NCBI GenBank assembly: GCA_950295325.1
Contig: OX485806.1
Span: forward strand, 19,592,001 to 19,656,000
Origin: Polytrichum commune
Lineage: Eukaryota; Streptophyta; Polytrichopsida; Polytrichales; Polytrichaceae
Length of the DNA stretch: 64,000 nt
Direction: 5' to 3'
Position numbers and translations under genes: made by a program. Below are positions 22,606 through 34,799 of the stretch, piece after piece. The notes beneath the pieces are model-generated. The model searched no databases. It saw nothing but the letters and a program-made list of their open reading frames with translations, and had not been told where the DNA came from. Every line of letters begins with the position of its first letter. The first letter of the stretch is position 1.

Positions 22606-25129
22606 CCCAAAATGTTATGCAATAGAGGTAATAAGTGTGTAGCCATTCGGGCTCACACTGCACCGGCAACGGAGCACAGGGGAGCGGCATCGAGCTTGGG
22701 GGCGGAGGAGCTGAGAGCCCGAAGGAAGCAATACCGAGCTGGAGCTTAGAGCTTGAAGGAAGCAACACCGAGTTGGACTGAGAGCCCAAGGTGGAAGAGT
22801 TTCGAAGCCGGCTCACAGTCATGTGAGAGAAGACAGGCAGAGGAAAAGACAAGGAGACGGCCGAAAGGGGAAGGGCGATAGCTAAACCAACGGCCAACCC
22901 AGGAACATGGTTCGGGCATGGACATAAGCTCGGGAACGCGTCGTAAATAGGGCCAAATATGAGAACCGAAGAGGCAGAATTATAGGGCGCGTGACCTAAT
23001 TAAAATGGATGGATGTAATGTTAATGAATACATAACCGATAGATACCAAGGGTTATGTAACTAGTAGAAACATTTCAAGGATGGTAGACTTATAGAAATA
23101 AGGTTAAGACACTAGATCCATAATATAAATAGATACAGTGCTAATTATAGCCGCAACTAACATTTATCAAAATTTGCAAATTCCTAGATATTAACGACTA
23201 TATAAAGAGGGGTACTAACGGACCCTATTACACTTCATTTGCTACTGAACATTCTGACGTGAAGTGTTGATGTAGGACTCAATAAGTGAGAAACCAATTG
23301 AGACCTAAAAACTTAGGAAGATAGAAATGGAAACTTGAAATGAGACTTGGGATTTTGAACACTAAGGAAGTTTGGAAAGCTTGAAGCAAGTATTTCCCAG
23401 AGGCATCTAGATTGAGCTAAAGGAAACTTGAAAGCTCAAAATTGAAACTGTGCCCAGATACTTGAGACACTTTATAATTAAAGCAGTGCGTACAAATTGC
23501 ACTCAAACATTTTAAGGATTCAAAGGATCTTGGAAATTCAAAAGCCTTGATTGGGTTGGAAATATGAATGATCTAGGAAAAGGACTGGAAATCTGGCACA
23601 AGGGAAAACTACTGTGAATCAAGGTATAACCCAAGTCCTCTAGCAACATTGCACTCGAGGTACAAGGGTGAGCCTAAACAAACTAATACGAGGAAAACAT
23701 AATCTATGAATGAAGAAAGCCATAATGACTAAAAAAGTCAATTCAATCCAAAAGAGAGAAACCAAACAAAAGAGTTCTCCATAACCATACCAACTTAGGA
23801 AGACAAGAAATCCAGACAAGGGATATAAAGATATGCACTACAATTACACAAGTAGAAACATCTAGTTCATCAACATCCGGATTGGGAACATATGAAGCTG
23901 AATGAAAAAGGACAAAAGTCATCATCCAAGAATAAAGAAGTGCAAAGAAAATGCTTATGGAAAGTGGTCAAGTAGGCCAAAATATGTTTACTAAGATAAC
24001 ATATCATGACATACTCTATATCAACTCAATTAGATGAGGTGTAAACAAACATGATGTTACTCAAACCAAGATGTTAAGGAAATTTAAGTTGTAACTAAGT
24101 ATAATTGAAATCGAATGTAGGGATAGGGTCTCAAGCCATTCAAATCATAAAAGATATGAGATCAAATTCATAGGATGTTTGGAGCTAAGAATAATTTTAC
24201 TCCCAAAGACTCTTGACCTTGACATTAGGATTTAGGGGAACATAAAGTTGCAAACCTAGGTCATCTACCCCTTGAGGATCCAAGAGAGCTAGAGAAAGGA
24301 ACGTGTTACAAATCCAAGTACCCATAATAGTATACGTACAACCACCTTCAACAAAATGGAGATCTAAGGCAGTTTAATTTTGGTGGAAGTGACATCCATG
24401 TAAACCGGTTCAGCGGTGGGTTACACCATCTTAAGGCTGAGGGTTGAAGTTGACCTCCACAATAAGTGCATATATGATGGGTCCCACACATGTATAAGCA
24501 CATAGCTAATATTAAATCTATGTAACTTTCACATAAAAAATGTTAATAATGTTTTTTTAAGTAAATGATGTTAAAACATGGGAACTAAGGGAACTAGGTT
24601 CTCTATTTCAAAACCTGATCAAGAGACTCATTTGCATCTGCCACTTTTGCAACAATCTTCACCTCAACCCTAAACCAATGTGCATCGTTTATTTTCGAGC
24701 ATTTTGAACTTAATATTTATCAAATTGATTTGATATGCATATTGTTGGAAAGCTCTTGAAATTTCACCCATTAGAATTTGCTCTTGGAAACGTAATGAAA
24801 TTGCAGACCATATCGGAGAAGCTCAATAAGATATACATCGGTAGTTTGAAGTGGCAACATCAACCAACTATTGATTTCTTCTTCAAGTCCATATAGATTT
24901 CATGAAAAAAATTTACATATTTGTAAAACCATTTGAAAAAAATAATACTTTACATATTATGTGGAAAAATATCTAATGTTTGTTTTCATAAAACACCTCG
25001 TTATCATGACAAAGAAGTCCCATAGCATTCAATCTGAACGTGGGAACTATCTCAGAATATTCCGTGGACAGTCGTCAGTCCCACAAAATAACGTTATGAC
25101 CAATTTGTCATATTGCTGAACATTGCTCG
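22606..25129. other. Unassigned intergenic DNA
   Basis: No gene recognised. A GC-rich patch at about 22,640-22,960 gives a 111-codon minus-strand ORF without a known motif. The remainder is AT-rich with only short ORFs. Confidence 0.35.
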
Positions 25130-25340
25130 GGAAGAACCGGCGGCTAGTAACAAATGAACTGGTTGAGTTTCAGAAATAACCAATTGAAGTTGGAGACTTC
25201 AGGAGAATTACCGATCCTTTTAGAGGAACCTATAGAATATACCTCAAAAATGAATAAAGCAAAACTGGAAGATATCAACATGTAACCAGTTGGATGTAGG
25301 AATCACTCGGATCTTGACCGACTAGCGCAACAACTTCCCG
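25130..25340. repeat. Dispersed direct repeat (copy 1)
   Basis: Shares ACAAATGAACTGGTTGAGTT, then AGACTTCAG, TTTTAGAGGAA and TATAGAATATACCTCAAA with 26,819-27,010. An inverted, more diverged copy lies near 44,965-45,065. Confidence 0.55.
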
Positions 25341-25377
25341 GGCATTGTTGTTGCATATGTGACACCTTGATAACTTA

Positions 25378-25904
25378 GGGGCACTTTATATTAGGGCCCA
25401 TTTCCAAACCCTAGGCATCAACCAATGAGAGTGCTTAGATTGCCCAAATGGGCCCTAATATGGGCCCAAGGGCTTTATATTGAGAGTCGGTCACTTTTCC
25501 TAAAGCTTACGTGGCGGCGTTTTGAAGGGAAAGAAATGGGCTGATGCCAAAAAATTGGGTTGAGGGTTTATGGAAACCCACTTCGCACCTTCGGCCCACT
25601 TCACCCAACTTTTGTCATATAGTCATTTATGACTTTATGACTTTATGACTTTAGTTCAAGCAAGGGCATAATTCATTTAAGCCCAAGTGGGCTGTGAATT
25701 GGGCCTTACAATATAAAGTCCCTAGGCCCATTTGGAAGGCCCACTTTAAAGTAGAATTTCCAATTTGGGTCCTACAAGTGGGCCTATGAACTTTATATTG
25801 CAAGGCCCACTCTACGGCCCACTTTGTAAAGTAGGGCTAAAGTTAAGGCCCACTTCAACTCCAAATGGGCCCAACTCCAAAGGAGCCCTAATATAAAGTG
25901 CCCC
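25378..25904. mobile_element. TIR element with TTA duplication (PIF/Harbinger-like MITE)
   Basis: The left end GGGGCACTTTATATTAGGGC is mirrored exactly by the right end (GCCCTAATATAAAGTGCCCC). TTA flanks both sides (25,375-25,377 and 25,905-25,907). The interior contains further inverted GGCCC/GGGCC and AATATAAAGT words and three tandem ACTTTATG units near 25,630-25,650. It is 527 bp with no transposase. Confidence 0.75.
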
Positions 25905-26320
25905 TTATTACTATTGACGGTTTTCTCGACTCCCAAAACGTGCCATATTGAACAGGTAGGACTGTTCCTTAAGGCAACTTTATGTTCAATACCACCTCAC
26001 AACGCGGAACCTTCATAAGGAAAAACAGGTGGAGTCTCATCGAGAGTCGAGACCTGTAGCTAGCTACTTGCTGACAAAACTGTCCCATGTGCCCTAGATG
26101 TCAGAAATCTTGGGCCGAATGACTAGGTCTACTGTCCGGAATTTTAAGGTCCACCTTTGGTCCAAGGTCTCCTTTTCCAGGGCTTCCTTGGCGGCTCAAT
26201 GCCTAGCTAACTCCGGTCTTCTTCTGTGAGTCTTGAGGAAATTCCCATGTTAAAATGTGGCTTCATTTCTCTCTTGTGTGACGTTCCGATTATGGGGGAG
26301 AATTGACCGCTATAGTTACA

Positions 26321-26818
26321 GGGCCACTTCACACACGAGACTGAGTGCCCGTGACCGTTACACTTCAAGCACTCTCATTGGTGGAAAAGGCGGGGGCCGG
26401 TCCAAGTTCGCTTCACACTACGCTTGAGGGACCAAAGGAAGTAAGTGATTGCAAGATGGATGTAAAGTCTACATGGATTCCTACATGGCATCAAATGGAT
26501 CATGTTTCATGGTCACTTGGACTATTTTCAATAGCCAACTCTTGGAGGTAGGCCTAACACGAAACTGGGAGACCATGGCACTCCGAACGCTCACAAATGT
26601 TGATTCGTTCTATTTTATCATGTGTGAGGACCCCAAACCCTAAACCACTGAAATAGCATTTGGTTGAGGGTGTGGTCGTATATAGCTTCACACTACACTT
26701 GAGGATCCGTGACCACACTACATGATTTTGGAGGTGTGTTGGGACGGGCTTTAGATAGTTTCTTTTGGGCTCTCACAATGTCACGGTCACGGCTCTTGGC
26801 TCGTGTGTGAAGTGGTCC
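26321..26818. mobile_element. TIR element, GGGCCACTTCACAC family (copy 3, complete)
   Basis: Begins GGGCCACTTCACACACGAGA and ends with the inverse TCGTGTGTGAAGTGGTCC. ACA flanks both ends (26,318-26,320 and 26,819-26,821). At 498 bp it is the best-preserved copy of the family also found at 5,792 and 20,763. Its ORFs are shadows of repeat sequence. Confidence 0.75.
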
Positions 26819-27010
26819 ACAAATGAATTGGTTGAGTTTGAGAAATAAGCAGTTGAAGTTCAAGACTTCAGAAAAATTACCCATCATTTTAGAGGAATCT
26901 ATAGAATATACCTCAAATTAATACAAGAAAACTAAAGGATCACAACATGTAACTAGTTGGACTGGAAGCACTGAGGATTTTGACCGATTATGCCCAAAAA
27001 TCTCTCCGGA
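26819..27010. repeat. Dispersed direct repeat (copy 2)
   Basis: Diverged copy of 25,130-25,340, including AACATGTAACNAGTTGGA and the segment just before GACCGA(C/T)TA. The MITE at 26,321-26,818 ends exactly where this copy begins. Confidence 0.5.
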
Positions 27011-28300
27011 CATTGTGACGTTACGGTAAAAAAATGCACATCTAGCATCATTGGGTGCGCCCCCCAACTCCATAAACAAATTGGGCCGTTGGATTGGATC
27101 AGGAATTGTTTCATCCAGTCATATTCACACGTATTATCATTTCAAATTCTAGAATCAGAGTTGAATTGATTATGATTATGATTATGATTATAATCATATG
27201 GTCTTTCTCAAGCGACCACCAGTATGCTCTCCCTTCTGTGTTAGCTATTGAACCTAGAATGGTTAACATATTATGAAGACATAAGACTTGGATCGCAACA
27301 TGTCTCTAACTTTTGGACATCCATTCTAATTACAAGCCTTGTCATACACCGCTCAAATACAAGCGTCCTATTGAGATGAGTGACCACACAATATCAGAAG
27401 GATGGGGTGTTTTGCCCACATGGTTTGACATAAATTCTACATGAATCTAGATCCATTATATAAAGTATGTCTTGGTATTTGAGGGGAAAAATAAAAAAAA
27501 TAAAAAAATCTTCCAGAGGGTCACACCAACGTCCACTGGAACTTATCTGTCTTTTGAACTCGTTTATTTGTCATATTCTACTGGTTGCTGCGAAAAATGA
27601 CGTCATAGCTCCTATAGAAGTAATGACATGGCTCCCTTTCACTGTCGATTCTCAATATACTCAAATAAAGGTGACAACATGCAATTAGAATAATCCTCCT
27701 AGTTTATAAAAGCAGCTATTGTCGAGATTGGTTCACCTACACTCAAACAGTCAAACTTTTGTGAAAGAGAAGGTTCCATGTTGAGTGCCAAAGGGTTCAA
27801 ATTATGTGCAACATAAGATAGTCGACCCACACACCTTGATAGTAAAAAATTACATGTTGTTCCATCTTTACGGAGTAATTGAACCTTCCTGGGTGGTGAT
27901 TGCACAAGTCTATTGTAGACCACCTACCCAGCTAGTACTTTCAAAAGGGCAAGACTCTATCCGGTCGTGAAAAAGGAAGTCCAACTTTGACGATCCAAAA
28001 CGTTTGTTGCCGATTGCAAGTTCAAAAACCCGTAAGTCAAGTGTAGTGGACTTCTCACATAGTTAAGTGGTCGGTATAACTTCTAGAAAGTCTGTTTGTG
28101 AAAATCATGCGAGTCTGTTCATTTCACAAAACACGAATCTAGGGATCACTCGTCGTAAATTGATAGGCACCCGCTTTCAAGAGACCTTTTATACTTTTGG
28201 TGGGTTTGTAGGAATAGCTTCAGTCACTGCCAAGCGAAACGAATCAAATTTCAGCGACTGGGTCACACGGGGTTGCGTCGTTGATGGCTTTTTGATTAAA
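27011..28300. other. Unassigned intergenic DNA
   Basis: No gene recognised. A short (GATTAT)n tract lies near 27,170-27,192. The 78-codon ORF at 28,067-28,303 shows no family motif. Confidence 0.35.
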
Positions 28301-28309
28301 TGAGTCGAG

Positions 28310-28690
28310 GGATCCGACCAGAGTCAATGAGGAGCTATATAGATGATCATGAGCCTTTGGACGAAAGCAAGCAATCAGACAGATAGATACATAGGAATGC
28401 GTTTGTGTATATATATATATGATTCAAGCAGCTAGTGGATTCTAGGTGTTGGAAAAGTTCTTCATTGGGAAACTTTTGTTAACGTCGACGAATTGTGGAC
28501 GAACAGAAGTTCAGAAGGCTATTTATAAATGTGTCTAGAAATCCGAGTCAGTTGAAGAGTGTATGAATATCATCACGAGCCTTTGCACGAAAGAAGAGAG
28601 GGAGAGATCCGAGAAGCCGGTGGGTTAAACTTTTGGTGTTGGAGAAGTTCTTCCTGGTGAAGGTTTATATCGACAGATTGCAAGCGAAGT
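28310..28690 (+). repeat. Two-unit local duplication upstream of the oxidoreductase gene
   Basis: Two diverged copies about 200-240 bp apart share GAGTCA, then ATCATGAGCCTTTGGACGAA / ATCACGAGCCTTTGCACGAA and TGTTGGAAAAGTTCTTC / TGTTGGAGAAGTTCTTC. The array ends within 200 bp of the predicted start codon, so it lies in the promoter or 5' UTR. Confidence 0.5.
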
Positions 28691-28863
28691 GGAGGCTTAT
28701 TAGCAAGTTTGTTGTTACTGTTGTAGCACCAGAAAAACGCGTATCATCGAAAGGTGGTAGTAGCCCGCGGGCGAAGAGAGACTCGTCATCCACGTTTGTT
28801 TCCTCAGGAAGCCGGAGTTTCAAATCTGTTCTGTTCTATTTGTTGCAACAAACCATATTCATC

Positions 28864-31800
28864 ATGATGCGGCAGGTGCAGTATGCACAATACATTGGAG
28901 GCAGTAGCGCACTTCAGGTAGATTACTTTCGAGAGATTAACCTCACCTTCATTACCCGATGACGGAATTGCGATTTGAAAATTATCGTCTACTCAGTTAC
29001 AATCTCATAACATTACTAAGTGGGGAGATCGTATTCCTTCCCCCCCCGCCCCAATATAATCTTAGTTGGTTGCACTTTGATTCTAGAAAATAAAGTGCAG
29101 GATACAAAACCTTGAGTCGATTACAATCTGAAGTGGATGGAAAAGAGGGATCAGTAGCCTAAACAGTAGGTTTTAGAAACATAACAAGCTTCATAGGCTA
29201 AGTAATGTTATGTTAGTCTCCTCGCACCTTAACATTTTCTCCTCCTATTTTCCTTGAGGTTCTCAAATGACATATTTCTCAACATCCTCTCTCCCAGGAG
29301 TCCTCCCCCTCGTGTCACAAAACCGCTGTTTTTGTGACACGAAGACACTCCCCATACGTAAATGACATGACACTAATGCGAAAAACCCATGAGCACGCAC
29401 AATCAAAGTGCGCCTTCTTGCAGATTAAGGTGTCATCTTTCATTTGCTTTGCTCGCCTCATGTAGAAAACACAACTTCGTCCATCTTCCAAGTTTTCGAT
29501 TACAACTCCCTTTTCAGCATATCGTATATAGGTGTACGTGCAAATAGTGGTCATGTCATCTTAGTCATTCATCGCCATGAAACTATTTGTGGGTATCACT
29601 ATTGTTGCATTCTAACCCGTTCCAGTTGCCCAAAGTTTTATCTGTATGCAAGAGCTCCAATTGTCACCTGGAGAGTCATAGAGGGGTTCAAGAACGGGGT
29701 TCAAACAACGAATTCGCCAGTGATGATCTCCCATCTGATATCATTACTTACACCATTTCCACTCAGCTTTCTAGATGTAATGACCAACTGAGTACACTAC
29801 GGGAATTGTGGTTCCTACTGTCGGTTCTCCTCCACTAGACGGGGTTGAAATCTACTAGATCGTAATAGATCATGAAGCCATCCATCATTGGTGAGGAACC
29901 GCAGATTTTCGTAGTGGTAGGAGCACTATAAGGAAGAATTCCATCCGTCTCCGCTCACCGTTTTTGCGGGCTACTGATTTCTACAACCTTTTGATCTCTG
30001 TATCTCCAAACTACTCACCTTCTACCTCCAGTTTCTTCTTTTATCTATACACTAACCCAAACAGGTGGGGTCAGCTCCCCTGGAACATCTTTACAGCATC
30101 ACAGGTAGATCGCAAGCATGGTAGACCGCAAGCAAAGAAACTAAGGGCAGAGAACGATGGGGTCCCTTTTGGAACACTCTTATTTATATATAGCCATTAA
30201 AGGAAGTGACCCAATTCTCAGCACGGTAGCTGGATCAAAAGTGGTTCTCACTCCAATCACTACAATCAAGTAGTTATCCTCCCATAGAGTATCCGATCTA
30301 ATTTATGATGATGTTGTATTGTGCAAAGAGAGACGACGCTGACCATGGGTTGACATGAATAAGAGATGTATCAAGCCTGGGCATTGTCTCTACTTGTAAA
30401 TGTCTTGTTCGCATAACATTACTCAATGTTATGGGTCATGGGAATATAACCATGGGGTGCTCAATCTGAATCTGAGTTTCCTTGCCAAAGTTTCACATCC
30501 CATGGTTATATTTCCATGGCCCACAGAACAAACGCACAACGTTGAGAACTGTTATGTGGAATGCATACTTCTTGTATATGATTCTTATGTCCCTAAAATT
30601 TCAAACGTCTTAACGAGAAGCGAAATTTGTTTGTGGCAAAACAGTATGTAGATGTGCCGATCCCAAAGCCCCAAGCAGAAGAGATTTTGGTGAAGGTGGA
30701 GGTAGCTGGAGTGAACCCCCTCGATTGGCGCCTCCAAGAAGGGATAGCAAGACCCATACTTCCACGCAAGTTTCCTTTTGTTCCAGGTTTGTTGCATTTA
30801 CTAATCACAATAATTGTCCTCGAACGAGCGTTCTAGCAAAGGTCCCATATTCCAAAAGTGAGAATATATGTATATATACATAATTATTTTTAACTATTGT
30901 AAAATGGGGGCACTAGAAGTGGAGGGAAGTTTTCTCAAAAAAATTAATCTCCTATGGGTCATCGATTCAGCACTTACAAGCGTGAACCACAAGCGTGAGG
31001 ACCACTTACAAGTCAACATAAACCAATATGTGCTTAGAAAGTTGCATGTGACAAGTAGGCCAATCATCACAACCTTTTTTGTGTTCTCTAAAAAATAAAA
31101 AGCGATTGTGTACACACATAAAAGAGAGCAACATTCTTCAAGAGGACTTGTCATTTGTATTTAGTGCAATCATCAGATTGCATTGGAGCCATGTGACCCG
31201 AGAATGCTTTACTTTTGGGATGTTGTGGAACCTTTTCTTTTGCCTTTTTCCCTCATGAGAGAGGGGTGCGTGTTTGTGCTAATTAATCAAGTTTCGATAG
31301 GGTACCCAACAATTAGCAATTAAGGGTGGACATCACAGATTAGTCAAATTTTCGTAATCTTGCGTAAACTAGAACCCAGGAATTGAATATTTTTGGGAGG
31401 TGATTTGCAGGCACAGATGTTGCCGGTGAGGTGGTGAGCTTGGGACCCGGAGTAAAAGGATTCAATCCAGGAGACAAGGTCATTGCTTACATTGATGTCC
31501 TGGTACGCTCTCATGACAAAACTACTAAGATTTTTGCATTGAGATTCAGCAAAAGAGAAAGATTATACGATTTTTAAATCGGCGAGCTCGTTGCCTCCGT
31601 CTGGAAGAAAGTCGTTACATTGAGTCACTGTGGATTTATGCTGCATATTAGACACTTTGGGAGCACGAGACTGATCATTCTTCATCACCATACACCAAAA
31701 GTTGTTGATGATTTGCAATCGTATTTGTACATGTACTTAATCCTATAACGCTGGAGTGGTAAAGCATTCTCTGACATGTGTTACTAAAATTTGTTTTCAA

Positions 31801-34764
31801 GGGTTTCTTGAGAAGTAGGTATCACAAAATAGTCTAAGTTGGTGAGGCACTTGGCATCAAAGGATCACATCCAAAGGGTTAAATATACAATTGAGAAAAT
31901 AAACACCAAAGAAAAGACAACATCGTTTCTCCTACAATGACACTAAAAGTTTACAAGTCAAAATCTATCACAATATCAAATCTCATTGATTTGATGAGCA
32001 ACTTGGTCGAGAATATACATGCATTAAATCCTGGAAAGCTACAAGCACAACATGATCTCAAAATGTCATTTGAGAATAGAGGCAACCCATGTACGAGATT
32101 TCACGATTGAGGTATTGGAGGTGACAGGTGATTTCAATAACTACGTTTGGAGAAAGAAAAACAATTGGCTCGAAAGCACTGGCATTCAGAGCACGATCCG
32201 ATAACTCAAAACTGTGAGCCCCATTTCGGGACGTTTATTAGGGCATGATAGGTTAGTAATAACTCCCTTTGTGGTGTATCTCATTCGCAGAAAGGCGGTT
32301 CACTTGCCGAGTACGCAATAGCATCTGTGAAGACCTGCATAATTCGGCCCGAAGGCGTGTCGGCCGAAGAAGGAGCCTCCATTGTTGTGTCTGGTTTCAC
32401 CGCTTTACAAAGCGTGCGCCAGGGTGGGATTACAAGCGTGAATGGAGGCAGCGAACACTTGAATGTTCTCATCACCGGAGCATCTGGCGGTGTCGGTGTC
32501 CTAGTTGTGCAGGTAATTATTTCACGTCCCATCACAGTGAACTGTTTTTTGTGTTTTTTTTTTAGAATCCAACGGTGGATAAGATTGTTTAGCCCACTAC
32601 CTATGAATGTTCTTTCTAAAATATGTAACTACCTACATGCGGCACTCAAAATCCACTCAGGAAATCCATACTTTTACATGTACACCTTTTTGTGTAGGTT
32701 AGTCGCCCCAACACATAGTGCTTGAGAAACGGAAGATGGTTGTGAGAGAGAGACAGAAACTTGAACTTCAAGAGGACTTCTCCTTTCTGCTAGTTCAATC
32801 ACAAGTTTGCACTTGAACTAGCAGTGGCCAGTGAATAAGTACTTCACTTCTGTCATGACGTGGATTTCTTGTTTTCTATTTCCTTATGCTAGTTCCTTTT
32901 GGCATGGGAGGGAGTGCTAATGAATCTAATTTTTTATCAACGGGACTCAACAAACACTACACTGTTTATGGTGTTTAGCGTCACTTAGTATTTGGAAGCA
33001 CGCCAGGCTGTAACGTTTTGCTATAGATTTTGTTATCTACCAACAATGGTCAAATATGTTGTGTGGACATCATAGGACATAAAGAAACTCAACAAGGTAA
33101 AAATTTACATTCCACATTAAAAGGTATAGCATCGCGTGACTCCAAATAGTCAGTGACACTAAACACCATAAATGTGTAGTCAAAGTCCTATAGATTTTTT
33201 TATTTTTTTTCACACCCCTCCTCACACCAGTTTCTATCAATAGAGGATCCGAATACAAACAGTGACATATATATATGTATATATCACCTATATTAGACTC
33301 TCCTCACATCACGTATGCAGGTGTTATTTGGTTGCATTTCTTGATCGGACACCTACATTTGGTTTGCGTATGGTGCGGTAAGATCAAAGAACAACCACCA
33401 TAAAGACTCGTGGTTTCTAAGAGATAGGATTACGTCTGCAGAACTTTATTAACTAGTCCACACTCAAGAGTCAACACAATTCGGGAGGACCTGTGTATCC
33501 CCCTAACATTACCCAACCCAATACTCTTAACTCCGGTGCGGAGTTCGATGCGGCTCTGATGCGGCTCCGGGGAGGTTCGGATGCCAGCTCCGGTGGGTCC
33601 ATTTTTCTGGCCCTCCCCGTTTTGGCCCCTTGATGACTTTTTTTGGTTTTTTTTTGCTAAATTTGGGTTCTATGGCCCCAAATTACTCTAGGAGGCCCCT
33701 TCTGAGATCAAGTAAGGCCCCACCCACTCAAAAAAATAGGGGGCAATTTTTGCCCCAACCCACCCGAACCCACCTGAGCTGGCATCCGAACCTCCCCGGA
33801 GCCGCATCGAACTCCGCGCCGGAGTTAAGAGTATTGGGTTGGGTAATGTTATCCTGTGTATCCGGTAAGGAATCAACAAGCAGACACTTCCGATAACCCG
33901 TAACTAAATCAAGAGAGATCCGATTTTCAATCCAACTTGTGCTAGATCGGCTAATGCAACACTAGTTTCGTCGTGGTAAATCTCCTCGGAAGAAGCTGGA
34001 GAGCATGAAAAACCAAACCGAATTAACACCCATCAGTGCCCATGAAATTTCTTTCTTTTTGTGCAGCTCGTGAAGCTCGGAGGAGCCATGTTACGATAAA
34101 CCGTAACTAAATCAAGAGAGTTCCGATTTTCAATCCGACTTTTGCTAGATCTGCTAATGCAATACTAGTTTCGTCGTGGTGAATCTCCTTGGTAGGAAGC
34201 TGGAGAGCATGAAAAACCAAACCGAATTAACACCCATCGGTGCCCATGGAATTTTCTTTTCTTTTTGTGCAGCTCGTGAAGCTTGGAGGAGCCCATGTTA
34301 CAGTCACCTGTGGAGCTCGCAACTTGGAGCTTCTTCGAAGCTTGGGAGCTGACGAGGTTTTGGACTACCGGACCCCCGAGGGCGCGAGGTATGAGTGTCC
34401 CGTCGCCGGGCACAAATACGACGTGGTCCTCCAATGCGCCCACTTCGTCCCCCTCGTGAGCTTCGCCCCCGTGCTCAAGCCCGTGGCGAAGGTGATCGAC
34501 TTGACGCCCACGTTCATGAGCCTCCGGGAGAGCTTCTACAACAAGCTCGCGCTCCTCACGAGGCTCACGAAGTCGAGCCACGCGTTCGAGAATTTCTTCA
34601 TGGCCTCGAGCAAGGCGGACCTCGAGGTGTTGGCGGGGCTCGTGCGCGACGGGAAGCTCAAAGTGGTGGTGGATTCGAACTCCCCGCTCTCCAAAGCCGG
34701 GGAGGCGTGGGACCGGAGCATCGGGCGGCACGCCACCGGGAAGATTTTGGTGTCCATGCAATAG
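28864..34764 (+). CDS. CEQORH: Chloroplast-envelope quinone oxidoreductase homologue (MDR/zeta-crystallin type)
   Basis: Five exons: 28,864-28,917; 30,645-30,786; 31,411-31,502; 32,291-32,512; 34,273-34,764, all with GT-AG introns and matching phases, giving about 333 codons, close to the roughly 330 of the ceQORH family. Exon 1 encodes MMRQVQYAQYIGGSSALQ, matching the family's M.AxQYxxYGGGxxxL start; there is no cleavable transit peptide, as is known for ceQORH. Exons 2-3 carry the GroES-like part (NPLDWRLQEG, LPRKFPFVPG, TDVAGEVV). Exons 4-5 carry the NADPH-binding Rossmann fold (TGASGGVG, about residues 158-165; then TCGARNLELLRSLGADEVLDY) and the C-terminal ATGKIL. The family reduces quinones or reactive enones with NADPH at the inner plastid envelope. 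The Met at 28,864 or 28,867 could initiate. Exon 5 is much more GC-rich than the other exons, and intron 4 contains a decoy splice site. Substrate is inferred. Confidence 0.88.
29311..29341. repeat. Perfect 12-bp hairpin in intron 1
   Basis: CGTGTCACAAAA is followed after a 7-nt loop by its exact reverse complement TTTTGTGACACG. It lies inside intron 1 of the oxidoreductase gene. Function unknown. Confidence 0.6.
30409..30565. repeat. Foldback repeat in intron 1
   Basis: Left arm GGTCATGGGAATATAACCAT and right arm ATGGTTATATTTCCATGGCC are inverted; the outer parts of both arms (CATAACATTACTCAATGTTA and the ACGTTGAGAACTGTTATG side) also pair, with interruptions. Part of the right arm recurs near 20,300. 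Probable decayed MITE. Confidence 0.4.
33502..33852. mobile_element. Long-armed inverted-repeat element in intron 4 (Mutator-like MITE?)
   Basis: Arms of about 90 bp are almost perfectly inverted: left TAACATTACCCAACCCAATA, right TATTGGGTTGGGTAATGTTA, and inner CGGAGTTCGATGCGGCT against its complement. An 11-bp direct repeat, CCTGTGTATCC, flanks the element at 33,491-33,501 and 33,853-33,863, the 9-11 bp range typical of Mutator-like elements. There is no transposase. The left arm has an extra short GATGCGGCTCT repeat. Confidence 0.75.
33892..34301 (+). repeat. Tandem duplication of intron-4 end plus start of exon 5
   Basis: Copy 1 (33,892-34,094) and copy 2 (34,095-34,301) are about 200 bp each and highly similar: CGTAACTAAATCAAGAGAG, then TAGTTTCGTCGTGGT, GGAGAGCATGAAAAACCAAA and CTTTTTGTGCAGCTCGTGAA. 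Each copy contains the polypyrimidine tract, the AG acceptor and about 30 bp of exon 5. Copy 1 has lost one C (GGAGCCATG against GGAGCCCATG). Using its acceptor at 34,065-34,066 would reach a TAA at 34,097-34,099 after ten codons. Confidence 0.9.
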
Positions 34765-34777
34765 CGCGCTTGCTCGT

Positions 34778-34799
34778 GGTTAGGGTTAGGGTTAGGGTT
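34778..34799. repeat. Short telomere-like TTAGGG run
   Basis: Three and a half GGTTAG/TTAGGG hexamers lie 14 bp after the oxidoreductase stop codon. Too short to indicate a former telomere. Confidence 0.6.

Noticed and set aside
22562-22897. 111-codon minus-strand ORF with a hydrophobic start
   Set aside because: It lies in an isolated GC-rich patch, contains no recognisable domain and ends in repeat-derived sequence.
34165-34764. Long ORFs antisense (198 codons) and in a second plus frame (175 codons) over exon 5 of the oxidoreductase gene
   Set aside because: They are shadows caused by the high GC content and lack of stop codons in exon 5.
34778-34799. Interstitial telomere or chromosome fusion point
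   Set aside because: Only three and a half hexamers, and the usual plant telomere unit is the heptamer TTTAGGG.
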